Source of the DNA: Rhodococcoides fascians A44A
Lineage (GTDB): Bacteria; Actinomycetota; Actinomycetes; Mycobacteriales; Mycobacteriaceae
Length of the DNA: 64,000 bases
Direction: 5' to 3'
Assembly (NCBI RefSeq): GCF_000760735.1
Contig: NZ_JMEX01000008.1
Coordinates: forward strand, 2,206,877-2,270,876
The notes beneath the pieces were generated by a model, which was not told where the DNA came from, made no database searches, and was given only the letters and a program-made list of their open reading frames with translations. Positions 8,366-19,582 of this stretch are shown piece by piece. The translations under genes were made by a program, and so were the position numbers. The stretch's first letter is position 1, and every line of letters begins with the position of its first letter.

Positions 8366-10558
8366 TCACGCTTGTCGCAGTAGCGCGGTCGTGCGTTCCG
8401 CATCGACGGGGCGGCCCAGGTGGAATCCTTGTGCCAGATGGCATCCGGCGGCTGCGAGTGCGTCGTACTGCGCCTGGTTCTCGACTCCTTCGCCGACGAC
8501 GGTGACATCGAATGCGATGGCGAGCATGACGATCGCGGAGACGACTGCTTCGGCACGTTCCCCGGGCAGTTCGGCAATGTAGGACCTGTCGATCTTGAGG
8601 CACTCGAACGTCGGGTAGCGGTCGAGGTAGGCGATGGAACCGTAGCCTTTGCCGAGGTCGTCGAGCAGCAGTGCGACGCCCATCGCGCCGAGGGCTGCGA
8701 GGGTCGCGGAGACGCGGGCGGTGTCGGAGACCCATACGGTTTCGGTGATTTCGAGGCCGAGGGCCTCCGGCGGTAGCCCGGTCTCGCGTAGGACGGCGGC
8801 GACGTCGTCGGGAAAAGCGCTGTTGCGCAGTTGAAGAGCGCTGACGTTGACGCGGATGGTGATGTCGGAGAACGTTCTCCACTGCACTGCCTGCGCGCAG
8901 GCAGTGCGGAGCGCCCACGAGCCGAGGGCTGTGGCCAGGCCGGTTCTTTCCGCTACGGCGACGAACTCGGTCGGTTCGATCGGCCCTCGCTCCGGATGGT
9001 TCCAGCGTGCCAGTGCCTCGACTGCGACGATCTTGCCGGTCGAGATCTGTATCAGCGGTTGATAATGCAGCCTGAGATCCCCTGCGGCCAGTGCATTTCG
9101 AAGGTCGATGGACAACGAGCGGACGCGGTCCGCGTCGTACAGGTCGTCTCGGTCGAAGAGCGCGTACCCGCCGTCGCCGCTGTCCTTGGCGCGGTACATC
9201 GCCAGGTCGGCTCGGTGAATGAGATCGCGCCGGGACATCGACGGTTCCGACAGGGCGATGCCGATGCTGACGCTCATCGGGATCGGGCCGTCGCCCGGAC
9301 GCAGCGGTGCGCTCAGCTTCGAAATGATGTGACGAGCATAGTCTTCTGCCTGGTCGGGTCCGTCGATGTTCTGGTACATGATGAGGAACTCGTCGCCGCC
9401 GAGCCGGGCCACGGTGCCGCGTTCTCCGACGGCGTCGGTGAGGCGCTCGCTGAACCGGACGAGTGCACGGTCGCCGCTCTCGTGTCCGAGGCTGTCGTTG
9501 ATGATCTTGAAATCGTCGATGTCGAGCAGCAGGAGCGCAACGTGACTGCGTTCCGAATGGTTGCGCATGAGCGCGTCGTCGATGAACTCGTACGCCAGCG
9601 TCCGGTTGGGGAGCGACGTCAAAGCGTCGTGCATGCTCTTGAGCCACAGCTGTCGATCCAGCTCCACTCGTTTGAGTGCCGATGTCACGACGCTGGCGAC
9701 GGCGGCGAGGAAGCTCATCTCGTCGGCGCTGTACATGCGCGGCTCGTACCCGTACACGGCCAGTGCTCCCCAGTGTTCGGACGAGGCGAAGGGCACCGGC
9801 ACCGCTGCCCCGCTACGCATCTGGAGGCTTTCCATGGTCGAGGTGTCGAAGCGATCCTCGGTGGTGATGTCCGGGCAGATCACCGGGATGTTGTGCTGCA
9901 GTGCGTAACCGGCCATGGAGTGATTGCCGGCCGGAATGGACGCGCGAGTGGACAGGGTTCTGCTGGCAGCGAGAACGTTGAGGGTGCTGTCGCCGGTGTG
10001 CGCCTGGTGGACGACCGCTGCGGATTCGACGCCGAGAAGCGTCGCGGCGGCCAGCGCTGCGGCCGACATCAACTGTGCGAGGTCCGCATGTACGGCAAGG
10101 CGGCTGAGTTCGGCGAGCGCCTGCTGCTCGGCGGCATGCTGCCGGGCAGTCGCGGCCACGGCCTGAAGTTCCTCGTCGCGGTGATGCCCGGCCGTTCGGT
10201 CGCGGATGATCGTCGCGATTTTTCCGGGCACACCGTCGTGGTTCTCGAGGACGAAAGCCGACACGGCGACGGGGATCGCCACGTCCGTGCGGTGGTGGCG
10301 AAGTTCGCTCAGCCCTCGCCAGTGACCGTGATTTCTCAGGCTCGCCTCGACCTCGTCGGCCACCAGGAGGCCGCGAACGGTGAAGAACATGTCCGTGGTG
10401 AGGACCTCGTCGTCCGTCAGGGAATCGAGGCCCACGAGTGCGCGTCCGGCTGGATTGACGTACAGCACCGCGCCCGAGAATTCGGACAATGCGATCAAAT
10501 CGGGCGACAGGTCCAGTATCGCCTGCAGTACGGCCAGGTCATCGGTCGGATCCGGCAT
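8366..10558 (-). CDS. PAS-GAF-GGDEF-EAL cyclic-di-GMP signalling protein
   Basis: A 730-residue protein that may both make and degrade cyclic di-GMP. A PAS domain occupies about residues 10-125, and a GAF domain about 165-300. The GGDEF motif is intact (GGDEF at 387-391) and the EAL motif is at 514-516 (VEALARWNHPE). No transmembrane segment is seen, so it is cytoplasmic. Start ATG at 10558 is chosen because a GAAAGGAC ribosome site precedes it; the frame is open for 28 codons further but without comparable signal. Whether both catalytic domains are active cannot be told from motifs alone. Confidence 0.9.
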   Translation of the reverse strand: MPDPTDDLAVLQAILDLSPDLIALSEFSGAVLYVNPAGRALVGLDSLTDDEVLTTDMFFTVRGLLVADEVEASLRNHGHWRGLSELRHHRTDVAIPVAVSAFVLENHDGVPGKIATIIRDRTAGHHRDEELQAVAATARQHAAEQQALAELSRLAVHADLAQLMSAAALAAATLLGVESAAVVHQAHTGDSTLNVLAASRTLSTRASIPAGNHSMAGYALQHNIPVICPDITTEDRFDTSTMESLQMRSGAAVPVPFASSEHWGALAVYGYEPRMYSADEMSFLAAVASVVTSALKRVELDRQLWLKSMHDALTSLPNRTLAYEFIDDALMRNHSERSHVALLLLDIDDFKIINDSLGHESGDRALVRFSERLTDAVGERGTVARLGGDEFLIMYQNIDGPDQAEDYARHIISKLSAPLRPGDGPIPMSVSIGIALSEPSMSRRDLIHRADLAMYRAKDSGDGGYALFDRDDLYDADRVRSLSIDLRNALAAGDLRLHYQPLIQISTGKIVAVEALARWNHPERGPIEPTEFVAVAERTGLATALGSWALRTACAQAVQWRTFSDITIRVNVSALQLRNSAFPDDVAAVLRETGLPPEALGLEITETVWVSDTARVSATLAALGAMGVALLLDDLGKGYGSIAYLDRYPTFECLKIDRSYIAELPGERAEAVVSAIVMLAIAFDVTVVGEGVENQAQYDALAAAGCHLAQGFHLGRPVDAERTTALLRQA

Positions 10559-10731
10559 AGCCGTCCTTTCAGGCCAACTGACAGTCGACAACACATCGTA
10601 TGGCCTGGCCCAGCCGAAAGTACTGGATCCGTGGGAGCGCACAAGAGCCGTCGGATACCCCGCGACGGCGGAACCGAATCACTTGGCCTCTTCCGCCGAC
10701 AAACCTTTTGGTTTCCCTGCACACTGACGAA

Positions 10732-10854
10732 ATGTGGTGGTGGATTCTGGGCATCCTGGCGCTGTGGATCGTGATAGCGCTCATCTTCGCTCTGCGCATC
10801 AGCCGTGGGCTGGGATCGATCGGCAACTGGGACGACGAGGACGAGGATCTCTAG
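10732..10854 (+). CDS. Predicted 40-residue single-pass membrane microprotein
   Basis: A short frame begins MWWWILGILALW, with one hydrophobic helix over residues 2-21, then RISRGLG and an acidic tail ending DDEDEDL. The composition (Trp-rich membrane start, charged end) is typical of real small membrane proteins rather than chance. The ribosome site is weak. It lies in the divergent region upstream of the GGDEF-EAL gene. Function unknown. Confidence 0.55.
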   Translation: MWWWILGILALWIVIALIFALRISRGLGSIGNWDDEDEDL

Positions 10855-11013
10855 AGCGCCGGATACACTATGCGTCGTCGATTGCAGTTCGCGGTCGACC
10901 CGGAGGGTCATCCGTCGAGCAGCGGCGTTGTCACCCGGAGCAGGTGCACGCCATGGTTCCGCGCTGCTACCTGCATCAACGTTGATTGCATGCAGCTCGG
11001 ACTGAGGTGAACG

Positions 11014-11721
11014 ATGGCAGAACCCACCGCGCGAGCGTCGGACAATTCGCCGACGTTGTTGGGACTCGCGGACTTCGCGCGTGACCTGCGCAAGGGCAAT
11101 CGCACGGTCGAGGAAACCGTTCAGCAGATCCTGGCGCTGTCGATCGAACTGATCGGCAATGTCCACCACGGATGCGTGACCACCCTGGAAAAGGGGAAAC
11201 GCACCGTGGTCGCGTCGACGGATTCCGTCGCCGAGGAGATGTGCCGGCTGCAATACGAGCTGGACGAGGGGCCCATCGACAACGAACTCCAGCACCTCGA
11301 CACTGTGGTGTCCGGGGAGCTCGACGGCGAGCAGAGGTGGCCACAGTTCGCGAAGATCGCGGTGGCCGAAGGGGTGCGATCCCTGGCTGCGTTCCGGCTG
11401 TACTCCGGTGACGGCGACCTCGGCGCACTGGTGTTCTACAGCAAGAGCACCGATGCGTTCGACGAGGACGATCTGATCGTCGGGGAAGCCGTCGCGACGC
11501 ACGCAGCATTGGCTCTCCTCGCCGCGCGCGAACGGGATCAACTGAAGTCGGCGCTCGCGCGGCGGGACATCATCGGCCAGGCCAAGGGCATGCTGATGGA
11601 GCGGTACTCGATCGACGCACTCCGTGCCTTCGACCTGCTGGTCAAGCTGTCCCAAGAACGTAACCAGCGACTCCACGACGTCGCCGCAGAACTCGTCGCC
11701 GTCGAATCGGTGTCGCAGTAG
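11014..11721 (+). CDS. GAF-ANTAR domain transcription antitermination regulator
   Basis: A 235-residue regulator. A GAF sensor domain spans about residues 25-165. The C-terminal ANTAR domain (about 175-230) carries the typical pattern IIGQAKGMLMERYSIDALRAFDLLVKLS. ANTAR domains bind paired RNA hairpins and prevent termination; GAF domains sense small ligands. Such proteins are numerous in Mycobacteriales. ATG at 11014 follows a GAGGTGA ribosome site. No partner kinase is adjacent. Confidence 0.88.
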   Translation: MAEPTARASDNSPTLLGLADFARDLRKGNRTVEETVQQILALSIELIGNVHHGCVTTLEKGKRTVVASTDSVAEEMCRLQYELDEGPIDNELQHLDTVVSGELDGEQRWPQFAKIAVAEGVRSLAAFRLYSGDGDLGALVFYSKSTDAFDEDDLIVGEAVATHAALALLAARERDQLKSALARRDIIGQAKGMLMERYSIDALRAFDLLVKLSQERNQRLHDVAAELVAVESVSQ

Positions 11722-11757
11722 TCCGAGGTCGACAATGCTCGAGGTTACTGTCGAAGT

Positions 11758-13242
11758 ATGACCTTCGAGAGCACCTACGCCGATCGATTGGATGCGCTCG
11801 TGCTGCCGTGGCAGGGAGCCGAGGCGCCGAGTCCGCAGTTACTGGTGTTCAACGACGCCCTCGCCGGCGAGCTGAGAATTCCCGACGTCGGCGTCGACGT
11901 TCTGTCCGGCGCCACCGCTCCGGCCGGGTCCAACCCGGTGGCCATGGCCTACGCGGGTCACCAATTCGGTGGGTACGCACCGCTTCTCGGCGACGGTCGC
12001 GCACTGCTGCTCGGAGAAGTGCGCGTCGGCGACGGGCGGGTGGACGTTCATCTCAAAGGATCCGGCCCGACGCCGTTCTCCCGCGGAGGCGACGGATTCG
12101 CCGTCGTCGGCCCGATGCTGCGTGAGTACCTGATCAGCGAGGCCATGCACGCGTTGGCGATTCCCACGACGCGTTCGCTGGCCGTGACGGCCACCGGGCG
12201 GGATGTGTACCGAAACGGGCCGGAGCCGGGTGCGGTGCTGACGCGCATCGCGGCCAGCCACATTCGGGTGGGAACGTTCGAGTTCGCCGTTCGTCGCGAC
12301 GGCCTCGTTCAACCGTTGGCGGACTACGCGATCGAGCGTCACTACCCGGCCGCGACGGGCGATTACCTGGCGTTCTTCGAGGCTGTGGTCGACGCGCAGG
12401 CATCGTTGGTGGCGAAGTGGATGCTCGCTGGGTTCGTGCACGGCGTCATGAACACCGACAACACCACCATCTCCGGCCAGACCATCGACTACGGGCCGTG
12501 CGCGTTCATCGACGGGTACGACCCGGCCGCCGTCTTCAGCTCCATCGATCAGGGCGGGCGGTACGCGTTCGGCAACCAGCCCGCGGTCCTGAAATGGAAT
12601 CTCGCGCGATTCGGCGAAACGCTGCTGCGGCTGATCAGTGACGTTCCCGACGACGCCATCGCCCAGGTCACCGCAGTGCTGGAAAGCTTCGACACGCGGT
12701 ACGACGGTTACTTCACGGCTGGAATGGCGTCGAAGCTCGGCCTGGCCTCGGCGGACAGAAGTCTGATCGACGACTTCCTGGCGGTCCTGCAGGCCGAGGG
12801 TGCGGACTGGACAGGGACGTTCCGAACGCTGGCGGACTCTTTGAGGGCAGGAGTGGAGCCGGCAGGAACGACCGTGGGGGCAGGAGTGGAGCCGGCAGCA
12901 ACGACCGTGGGGGCAGGAGTGGAGCCGGCAGGAACGACCGTGGGGGCAGGGCCGGTCGTTCCCTCGTGGCTGGCGGGGTGGGAGTCGCGGTGGCGTTCGG
13001 CGCTGGTCGGCGATCCCGCGGCCGTGGCCGATGCGATGGATCGTGTGAACCCGGTGTACATCCCGCGAAACCATCTGGTCGACGCGGCCCTCGTGGCTGC
13101 GACGGGCGGGGACATGAGCCAGTTCTCGACGCTTCTCGATGTCGTCACTCACCCGTTCGAGGTTCGTCCCGAGTGGGCGGAGTTCGCGGGACCGGCGCCT
13201 GCGGTCTTCGCGAGTGGGTTCCAGACGTTCTGCGGAACTTGA
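11758..13242 (+). CDS. selO: Protein adenylyltransferase SelO (YdiU family)
   Basis: A 494-residue pseudokinase-fold enzyme that transfers AMP from ATP to Ser, Thr or Tyr of target proteins and is linked to redox stress. Family stretches are [20 protein letters not shown], the [13 protein letters not shown] loop, and the active-site region [10 protein letters not shown] with [14 protein letters not shown]. The protein ends FCGT, a Cys at the position where some homologues carry selenocysteine. Odd feature: an insertion of three in-frame 11-residue repeats ([11 protein letters not shown]) around residues 364-396, encoded by a 33-bp tandem repeat. Confidence 0.92.
   Translation: MTFESTYADRLDALVLPWQGAEAPSPQLLVFNDALAGELRIPDVGVDVLSGATAPAGSNPVAMAYAGHQFGGYAPLLGDGRALLLGEVRVGDGRVDVHLKGSGPTPFSRGGDGFAVVGPMLREYLISEAMHALAIPTTRSLAVTATGRDVYRNGPEPGAVLTRIAASHIRVGTFEFAVRRDGLVQPLADYAIERHYPAATGDYLAFFEAVVDAQASLVAKWMLAGFVHGVMNTDNTTISGQTIDYGPCAFIDGYDPAAVFSSIDQGGRYAFGNQPAVLKWNLARFGETLLRLISDVPDDAIAQVTAVLESFDTRYDGYFTAGMASKLGLASADRSLIDDFLAVLQAEGADWTGTFRTLADSLRAGVEPAGTTVGAGVEPAATTVGAGVEPAGTTVGAGPVVPSWLAGWESRWRSALVGDPAAVADAMDRVNPVYIPRNHLVDAALVAATGGDMSQFSTLLDVVTHPFEVRPEWAEFAGPAPAVFASGFQTFCGT
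12847..12945 (+). repeat. 33-bp in-frame tandem repeat (x3) inside selO
   Basis: Three copies begin at 12847, 12880 and 12913, and a partial fourth begins at 12946. The middle copy differs by one base (Gly to Ala). Because the period is divisible by three, copy-number change would not shift the frame. It encodes a flexible Gly/Ala/Thr/Val/Glu/Pro linker between SelO core and C-terminal part. Confidence 0.9.
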
Positions 13243-13268
13243 CACTCGTCGCCGCTTCTGTCTAGGTT
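13239..13268 (+). promoter_or_regulatory. Possible promoter for the secretory lipase gene
   Basis: TTGACA at 13239-13244 is followed 18 bp later by TAGGTT (13263-13268). The -35 element overlaps the selO stop codon. The start codon of the lipase gene lies 57 bp downstream. Pattern match only. Confidence 0.35.
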
Positions 13269-13325
13269 TAGCCCACCTCGCGTGTGATCCAAGCCACCCG
13301 CGACTGGGTCATCCTTGGGGGTACG

Positions 13326-14612
13326 GTGAATCTGCGCGTCGTCACGGTCGTACTGTCTCTAGCAGCCGCGGTGCTGATTCCGGTGGCGACCGCGTCGGCC
13401 GATCCGGGATCGGACTTCTATTCTCCACCCGCAGAATTCGATTCGACGCCGGGCTCGCTCGTCCGGGCCGAGCCGCTCCCCCTCCTCGCGTCGTTCCCCG
13501 GCGCGGACGGCACGTGGCCCGGCAAGGCTCAACGCGTCATGTATTCCTCACGGCTGCAAGATGATTCGCCGGTCGCCGTCACCGGAACGTACATCGAGGC
13601 AAGTCAACCCTGGCGCGGCACCGGGGAGCGCCCCACGATCGTCGTGGCGCCCGGGACCGTCGGGCAGGGGGATCAGTGTGCACCGTCGAAGGCGTTCCAG
13701 ACGGGACTGAACGCCACACTCGATCCGGTCTCGTTCTCGGCCAACCAGGAACAGCTCGCCGCGTCCGTCTGGATCGCCCGCGGTGCGCGGGTATTCGTCA
13801 CCGACTACGTCGGTCTCGGCACGCCCGGTGTGCACACGTACGTCAACCGCATCGAAGAAGCGCACGCGGTGCTCGACGCAGCCCGCGTCGCGAACGTCCT
13901 GAGTGGTACCGGCTCGTCGACTCCGCTTGCGCTGTGGGGATATTCGCAAGGCGGTGGCGCCGTCGCCGCGGCCGCGGAGATGCAGCCGTCGTATGCACCG
14001 GAGCTGAACGTCAAGGGCACCTGGGCGGGTGCGCCTCCGGCGGACCTGCTGGCGACCCTCGGGCAGGTCGACGGAACACTCATCGGCGGTGTCATCGGAT
14101 TCGCGGTCAACGGATTCGTCGCACGCAGGCCCGAACTGCTGGAACCCTTCAATGCGCGGCTCACCCCCGAAGGCAAAGCCGTCATGGCCGAGCTGAGCAA
14201 CGCCTGCATCGGCGACGTCATCCTCCGCCACCCCTTCCTGCGGACCGAGACGTTCACCGCCGACCACCAGCCCCTGCTGGCCAACCTGCGCACGATTCCG
14301 GAAGCAGCGCCGATCTTCGACGAACAGCGCATCGGCACCCTGACGCCGACCACCCCCGTGCTGGTCACCAGCGGACGCAACGACGACACCGTCCCCTACG
14401 AGCAGGCCAGACAGGTCGCCGTCGACTGGTGCGACAACGGTGCCACCATAGACTTCGTCAGCAACGACCTGCCGCCGATCCTCCCCGGCGCCGTCCTGCC
14501 GAACCACTTCGGCCCGGACCTCATCGACGGCTACGGCACCGGACTGGCACTGAACTACATCACCGACCGGCTCAACGACGTACCCCTTGCCAGCGGTTGC
14601 CGCCTGGGCTGA
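13326..14612 (+). CDS. Secreted lipase, LIP (secretory lipase) family
   Basis: An exported alpha/beta-hydrolase of 428 residues. The start GTG at 13326 has a GGGG-rich ribosome site and gives a clean signal peptide (MNLRVVTVVLSLAAAVL, cleavage near ASA-DPG). The nucleophile elbow is GYSQGG (G-x-S-x-G), and ALWGYSQGGGAVAAAAEMQPSY fits the Candida-type LIP family found widely in Mycobacteriales. Probable Asp is in SGRNDDTVP and His near PNHFGPDL. It likely hydrolyses lipid or other esters outside the cell. It stands alone, with an intergenic repeat after it. Confidence 0.88.
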   Translation: MNLRVVTVVLSLAAAVLIPVATASADPGSDFYSPPAEFDSTPGSLVRAEPLPLLASFPGADGTWPGKAQRVMYSSRLQDDSPVAVTGTYIEASQPWRGTGERPTIVVAPGTVGQGDQCAPSKAFQTGLNATLDPVSFSANQEQLAASVWIARGARVFVTDYVGLGTPGVHTYVNRIEEAHAVLDAARVANVLSGTGSSTPLALWGYSQGGGAVAAAAEMQPSYAPELNVKGTWAGAPPADLLATLGQVDGTLIGGVIGFAVNGFVARRPELLEPFNARLTPEGKAVMAELSNACIGDVILRHPFLRTETFTADHQPLLANLRTIPEAAPIFDEQRIGTLTPTTPVLVTSGRNDDTVPYEQARQVAVDWCDNGATIDFVSNDLPPILPGAVLPNHFGPDLIDGYGTGLALNYITDRLNDVPLASGCRLG

Positions 14613-14660
14613 CAGCGTCACCCCCTCGCAGGACCGAACTCGTGGGACCGAACGCGTGGG

Positions 14661-14709
14661 ACCGAACGTGACGTTCGGTCACTTCAAGTGACCGAACGCC
14701 ACGTTCGGT
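14661..14709. repeat. Intergenic palindromic repeat cluster (ACCGAACG-type)
   Basis: Two palindromes, accgaacgtgacgttcggt (14661-14679) and accgaacgccacgttcggt (14691-14709), are separated by a short CACTTCAAGTG palindrome. Further GGGACCGAACG copies lie just upstream from about 14634. The block sits between the lipase stop and the furA promoter, where it may act as a terminator or REP-like element. Confidence 0.75.
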
Positions 14710-14731
14710 ACGGAAACCGCGCGATGAAATT

Positions 14732-14760
14732 TTGACTAATTCCAGAAAACACGAGATTTT
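14732..14760 (+). promoter_or_regulatory. furA promoter/operator region
   Basis: The segment TTGACTAATTCCAGAAAA (14732-14749) agrees with what I recall of the mycobacterial furA promoter, where TTGACT is the -35 and the AT-rich stretch is bound by FurA. Here it lies about 40-57 bp upstream of the furA ATG. A poor -10 (GATTTT) follows with 17-bp spacing. This implies autoregulation and peroxide induction of furA-katG. Confidence 0.6.
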
Positions 14761-14788
14761 TGGGTTGGATCTGGTTATCGTCGGTGTC

Positions 14789-15214
14789 ATGACGACGGAC
14801 CTGAGCAATGCGGATCGGCTACGTGCAGCCGGTCTACGGGTCACGCAGCCCCGCACTGTCGTCATGGACGTTGTGCACAGTCATCCGCATGTCGACACGG
14901 ATACCGTGTTCACGCTGGCTCGTACAGTTTTGCCTGCGGTGTCCCGTCAGGCCATCTACGACGTTCTCGATGCGGTGACGGCTGTCGGCCTCATGCGTCG
15001 CATTCAACCGGCGGGTCATGTGGCCCGGTACGAGATGCGCGTCGGCGACAATCATCACCATGTCGTGTGTCGCAGTTGTGGTCTCATCGCCGACGCGGAT
15101 TGTGCGCTCGGTGAGGCTCCGTGCCTGACGCCGTCCCACAGTCATGGTTTCGTCGTCGACGAGGCCGAGGTCACGTTCTGGGGCTTCTGTCCCGATTGCG
15201 CGACCAGATCTTGA
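14789..15214 (+). CDS. furA: Fur-family regulator FurA
   Basis: A 141-residue metal-dependent repressor. Winged-helix DNA-binding domain (about 1-80) with LRAAGLRVTQPRTVVMDVV, then the metal/dimer domain with MRVGDNHHHVVCRSCG and a second CPDC zinc pair near the C-terminus. The position 57 bp ahead of katG is the classic actinobacterial FurA-KatG pairing, where FurA represses catalase-peroxidase until oxidised. The start ATG at 14789 is chosen over an upstream in-frame TTG at 14732, which falls inside the promoter motif. Confidence 0.9.
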   Translation: MTTDLSNADRLRAAGLRVTQPRTVVMDVVHSHPHVDTDTVFTLARTVLPAVSRQAIYDVLDAVTAVGLMRRIQPAGHVARYEMRVGDNHHHVVCRSCGLIADADCALGEAPCLTPSHSHGFVVDEAEVTFWGFCPDCATRS

Positions 15215-17491
<2,277 letters not shown>

Positions 17492-17499
17492 TCCACGTC

Positions 17500-17535
17500 C
17501 GTGAGTGGAGATACGTCGAGGTGTCTCCACTCACG
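17500..17535 (+). terminator. Hairpin downstream of katG
   Basis: The 12-bp arm CGTGAGTGGAGA (17500-17511) pairs perfectly with TCTCCACTCACG (17524-17535) around a 12-base loop, 9 bp after the katG stop. No T-tract follows, as is common in actinobacterial terminators. Confidence 0.65.
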
Positions 17536-17595
17536 GCGTTTGGGTTCTTCCAGTCCGGGGATTCCACGCTGTGTGAACGCAATACGAGGACCGCT

Positions 17596-18657
17596 GTGCG
17601 CATCGCGGTGACCGGGGCGAGCGGGAACGTGGGCACCGCTGTTCTGCGGGCTCTCCGCGCTGCGTACCCGGATGCGCAGGTCGTCGGCTTGTCGCGACGG
17701 CGACCGCCTCAGGAACCGCCCTTCGACGGCGTCACCTGGGTTCAGGTCGATCTTGCATCCGAGGACTCCGAAACAATCCTGCTCGACGCTTTCAGTGGGG
17801 TCGACGCGGTGGTTCATCTCGCCATTGCATTCCAGCCCATGCGGGACCGTCGGTATCTTCGGCGAGTCAACGTCGACGGCACCGAGCGCGTGGCGCGGGC
17901 CTGTGAGGCTGCAGGCGTCGGACATTTGGTTCATCTGTCGTCCGGCGGTATCTACGCGCCCGGCGCCTACGGCGTCGAGGTCGACGAATCCTGGCCAAGA
18001 ACAGGGGTCGAGGCGTCGACGTACAGCATGGACAAGGCCGCTGCCGAGGATGTTCTGGACGGTCTGTCCACTCGAATGCGTGTTGCTCGTCTTCGTCCCG
18101 GGCTGATCAGTCAGTATTCGTTCGGAAGTGCGTTGCTGCGTTACGCGCTCCCGGATCTCGTACCTTCCTCGATCGTGGACGTCGTTCCGTTCCTACCTAT
18201 CGACCGATCCTTCGTCGTTCCCGCTGTGCACAGCGACGACGTCGCCGACGCGGTGGTCAGGGTTCTGCAGCGTCGCGCGTCGGGACCGTTCAATCTTGCT
18301 GCGCCGAAACCGGTTCGGGCCGATACGGTCGCGGATGCGTTCGGTGTTCGAATAGTTCCGACCCCGAAGAGGGTGCTGTCGACCGCCGTTCGAGTGGGTT
18401 TCACGGCGCATGTGCTGCCGATCCATCACGGGTGGGTTGAACTGGCTTTCGAGACACCGCTGTTGAACGCGGCGCGGGCTCGCAACGAATTAGGATGGCA
18501 GGCAAGCAAAGACGGCCCGGCGGTTCTGCGGGATACGGTGCGTGGAATGCAGGACCGAGCGTTCGGAGACAGTCCGCCGATGCGTAAGAGAACCATCTCG
18601 GACACGGCACGGTCGTTCGTCCGGCGCGGATTCGTGTCGCGAGGCCGACCGTCCTAG
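17596..18657 (+). CDS. NAD-dependent epimerase/dehydratase (extended SDR)
   Basis: A 353-residue Rossmann-fold enzyme. The dinucleotide motif is GASGNVGTAVL at residues about 7-17, an HLAIAF segment precedes the substrate region, and the catalytic Tyr/Lys pair is in YSMDKAAAED. GTG at 17596 is chosen for its GAGGA ribosome site and because the beta-alpha-beta fold starts immediately. The C-terminal 30 residues are basic. It resembles sugar-nucleotide or sterol/flavonol-type epimerases but the substrate is unknown. Confidence 0.8.
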   Translation: MRIAVTGASGNVGTAVLRALRAAYPDAQVVGLSRRRPPQEPPFDGVTWVQVDLASEDSETILLDAFSGVDAVVHLAIAFQPMRDRRYLRRVNVDGTERVARACEAAGVGHLVHLSSGGIYAPGAYGVEVDESWPRTGVEASTYSMDKAAAEDVLDGLSTRMRVARLRPGLISQYSFGSALLRYALPDLVPSSIVDVVPFLPIDRSFVVPAVHSDDVADAVVRVLQRRASGPFNLAAPKPVRADTVADAFGVRIVPTPKRVLSTAVRVGFTAHVLPIHHGWVELAFETPLLNAARARNELGWQASKDGPAVLRDTVRGMQDRAFGDSPPMRKRTISDTARSFVRRGFVSRGRPS

Positions 18658-18666
18658 CCGACTCCC

Positions 18667-19101
18667 TCAGTTGCTTCTTTTCTCCGCAAGCAGGGCAAGG
18701 CGTCGTAATGCTTCGGAATTGCGCGGGTGCACCAACAGGTGCTGAACCGAATCAGGGACGATGCTTGCAGGCATCGTTAAGGCGTGCTCGATCATTTCGA
18801 TTCTGCAGCCCGACGCCTGAGGATGAAGACGCAGCGTGATGTGGGCTTTTCCGAAGGGGAGTGCGCGGGCTTCGAGCTGTAATTCGCGTCCCTCGTGCAT
18901 TCCGACAGACCGGGTCTCGTCGCTCAACACCGCCGGCCACACCCCGACGGAGTGGTGAATTCTCGATCCCTCGGCGGGCCATTTCTCGTCCACGGCGCGG
19001 ATGCGGCTGGCTCCGACAACCCACGTGGCGTAGTTCCACCCGTCGGCGAGCACTTCCCACACGTCGTCGCAGCTGGCTGTGGTCTCACGTGAGGTGGGCA
19101 T
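18667..19101 (-). CDS. SRPBCC (START/Bet v1-like) family protein
   Basis: A 144-residue protein of the polyketide cyclase/START-like fold, which encloses a hydrophobic cavity for lipids or other ligands. Features include SCDDVWEVLADGWNYATWVVGASRIRAV, typical of the actinobacterial group. ATG at 19101 has a GAAGGAAG ribosome site; an earlier in-frame start lacks one. It is convergent with the SDR gene and reads away from the small membrane protein gene. Ligand unknown. Confidence 0.8.
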   Translation of the reverse strand: MPTSRETTASCDDVWEVLADGWNYATWVVGASRIRAVDEKWPAEGSRIHHSVGVWPAVLSDETRSVGMHEGRELQLEARALPFGKAHITLRLHPQASGCRIEMIEHALTMPASIVPDSVQHLLVHPRNSEALRRLALLAEKRSN

Positions 19102-19155
19102 GCGGAACTTCCTTCGCTGGATAGATAGCGCCGTACTACCCACCGGGGATCCGTT

Positions 19156-19386
19156 TCACACTTCGTCGGGCACACGCCGTCGTAGCAGGCGTGAGGCAAC
19201 GACGAGCGCCCCGACCATGGCGGTGACCAGGACCCCGTCGGACACGTCGAGAGCGAGTGCGATGGCGGTGAACAGCGTCGTCGCGCCGACGATGTCGAGC
19301 ACGATCTTCGTCGGGAGTGCGTCGAGGAGAATCGACTCCTCGGGTTCAGTGCTGTTTTCGGCGTGCGCGGTGTGGTCGAGCGTCAT
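19156..19386 (-). CDS. Small membrane protein (76 aa)
   Basis: Residues 1-22 are polar and acidic. Two hydrophobic segments follow (about 27-46 and 50-65), then a basic end RLLRRRVPDEV. A GAAGGGAC ribosome site precedes the ATG. It lies upstream of the SRPBCC gene in the same direction and diverges from lsr2. No family recognised. Confidence 0.7.
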   Translation of the reverse strand: MTLDHTAHAENSTEPEESILLDALPTKIVLDIVGATTLFTAIALALDVSDGVLVTAMVGALVVASRLLRRRVPDEV

Positions 19387-19582
19387 CGGTGAAGGTCCCT
19401 TCTTGTCCGCGACACTTGTTCCCCATTTTCATCGGAATCAATCCTTCGCATTTCACGCGCCGGCGTACCGAACGGTCTCCACTGCGGTCATCTCGAATAA
19501 CGATTTCTAACCCGATTCTGCTTTTCCATTCGCTATTGGATAGCCTTGAAGACAAATCCCTCGATACGAAAGGCCTCGCACC
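19387..19582. promoter_or_regulatory. AT-richer intergenic region upstream of lsr2
   Basis: About 196 bp, visibly richer in A/T than the surroundings, with runs such as cgatttctaac and ttttccattcgctattgga. Lsr2 binds AT-rich DNA, so autoregulation is plausible. A GAAAGG ribosome site lies near 19569. Confidence 0.4.

Noticed and set aside
8831-10774. 647-codon open frame opposite the GGDEF-EAL gene
   Set aside because: Antisense shadow; the reverse strand carries intact GGDEF and EAL motifs.
12847-12945. Tandem repeats as a possible CRISPR array
   Set aside because: Head-to-tail without spacers and in frame within selO, so a minisatellite.
14732-14788. N-terminal extension of FurA from the upstream TTG
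   Set aside because: The TTG is the -35 element of the furA promoter, and Fur homology begins after ATG 14789.
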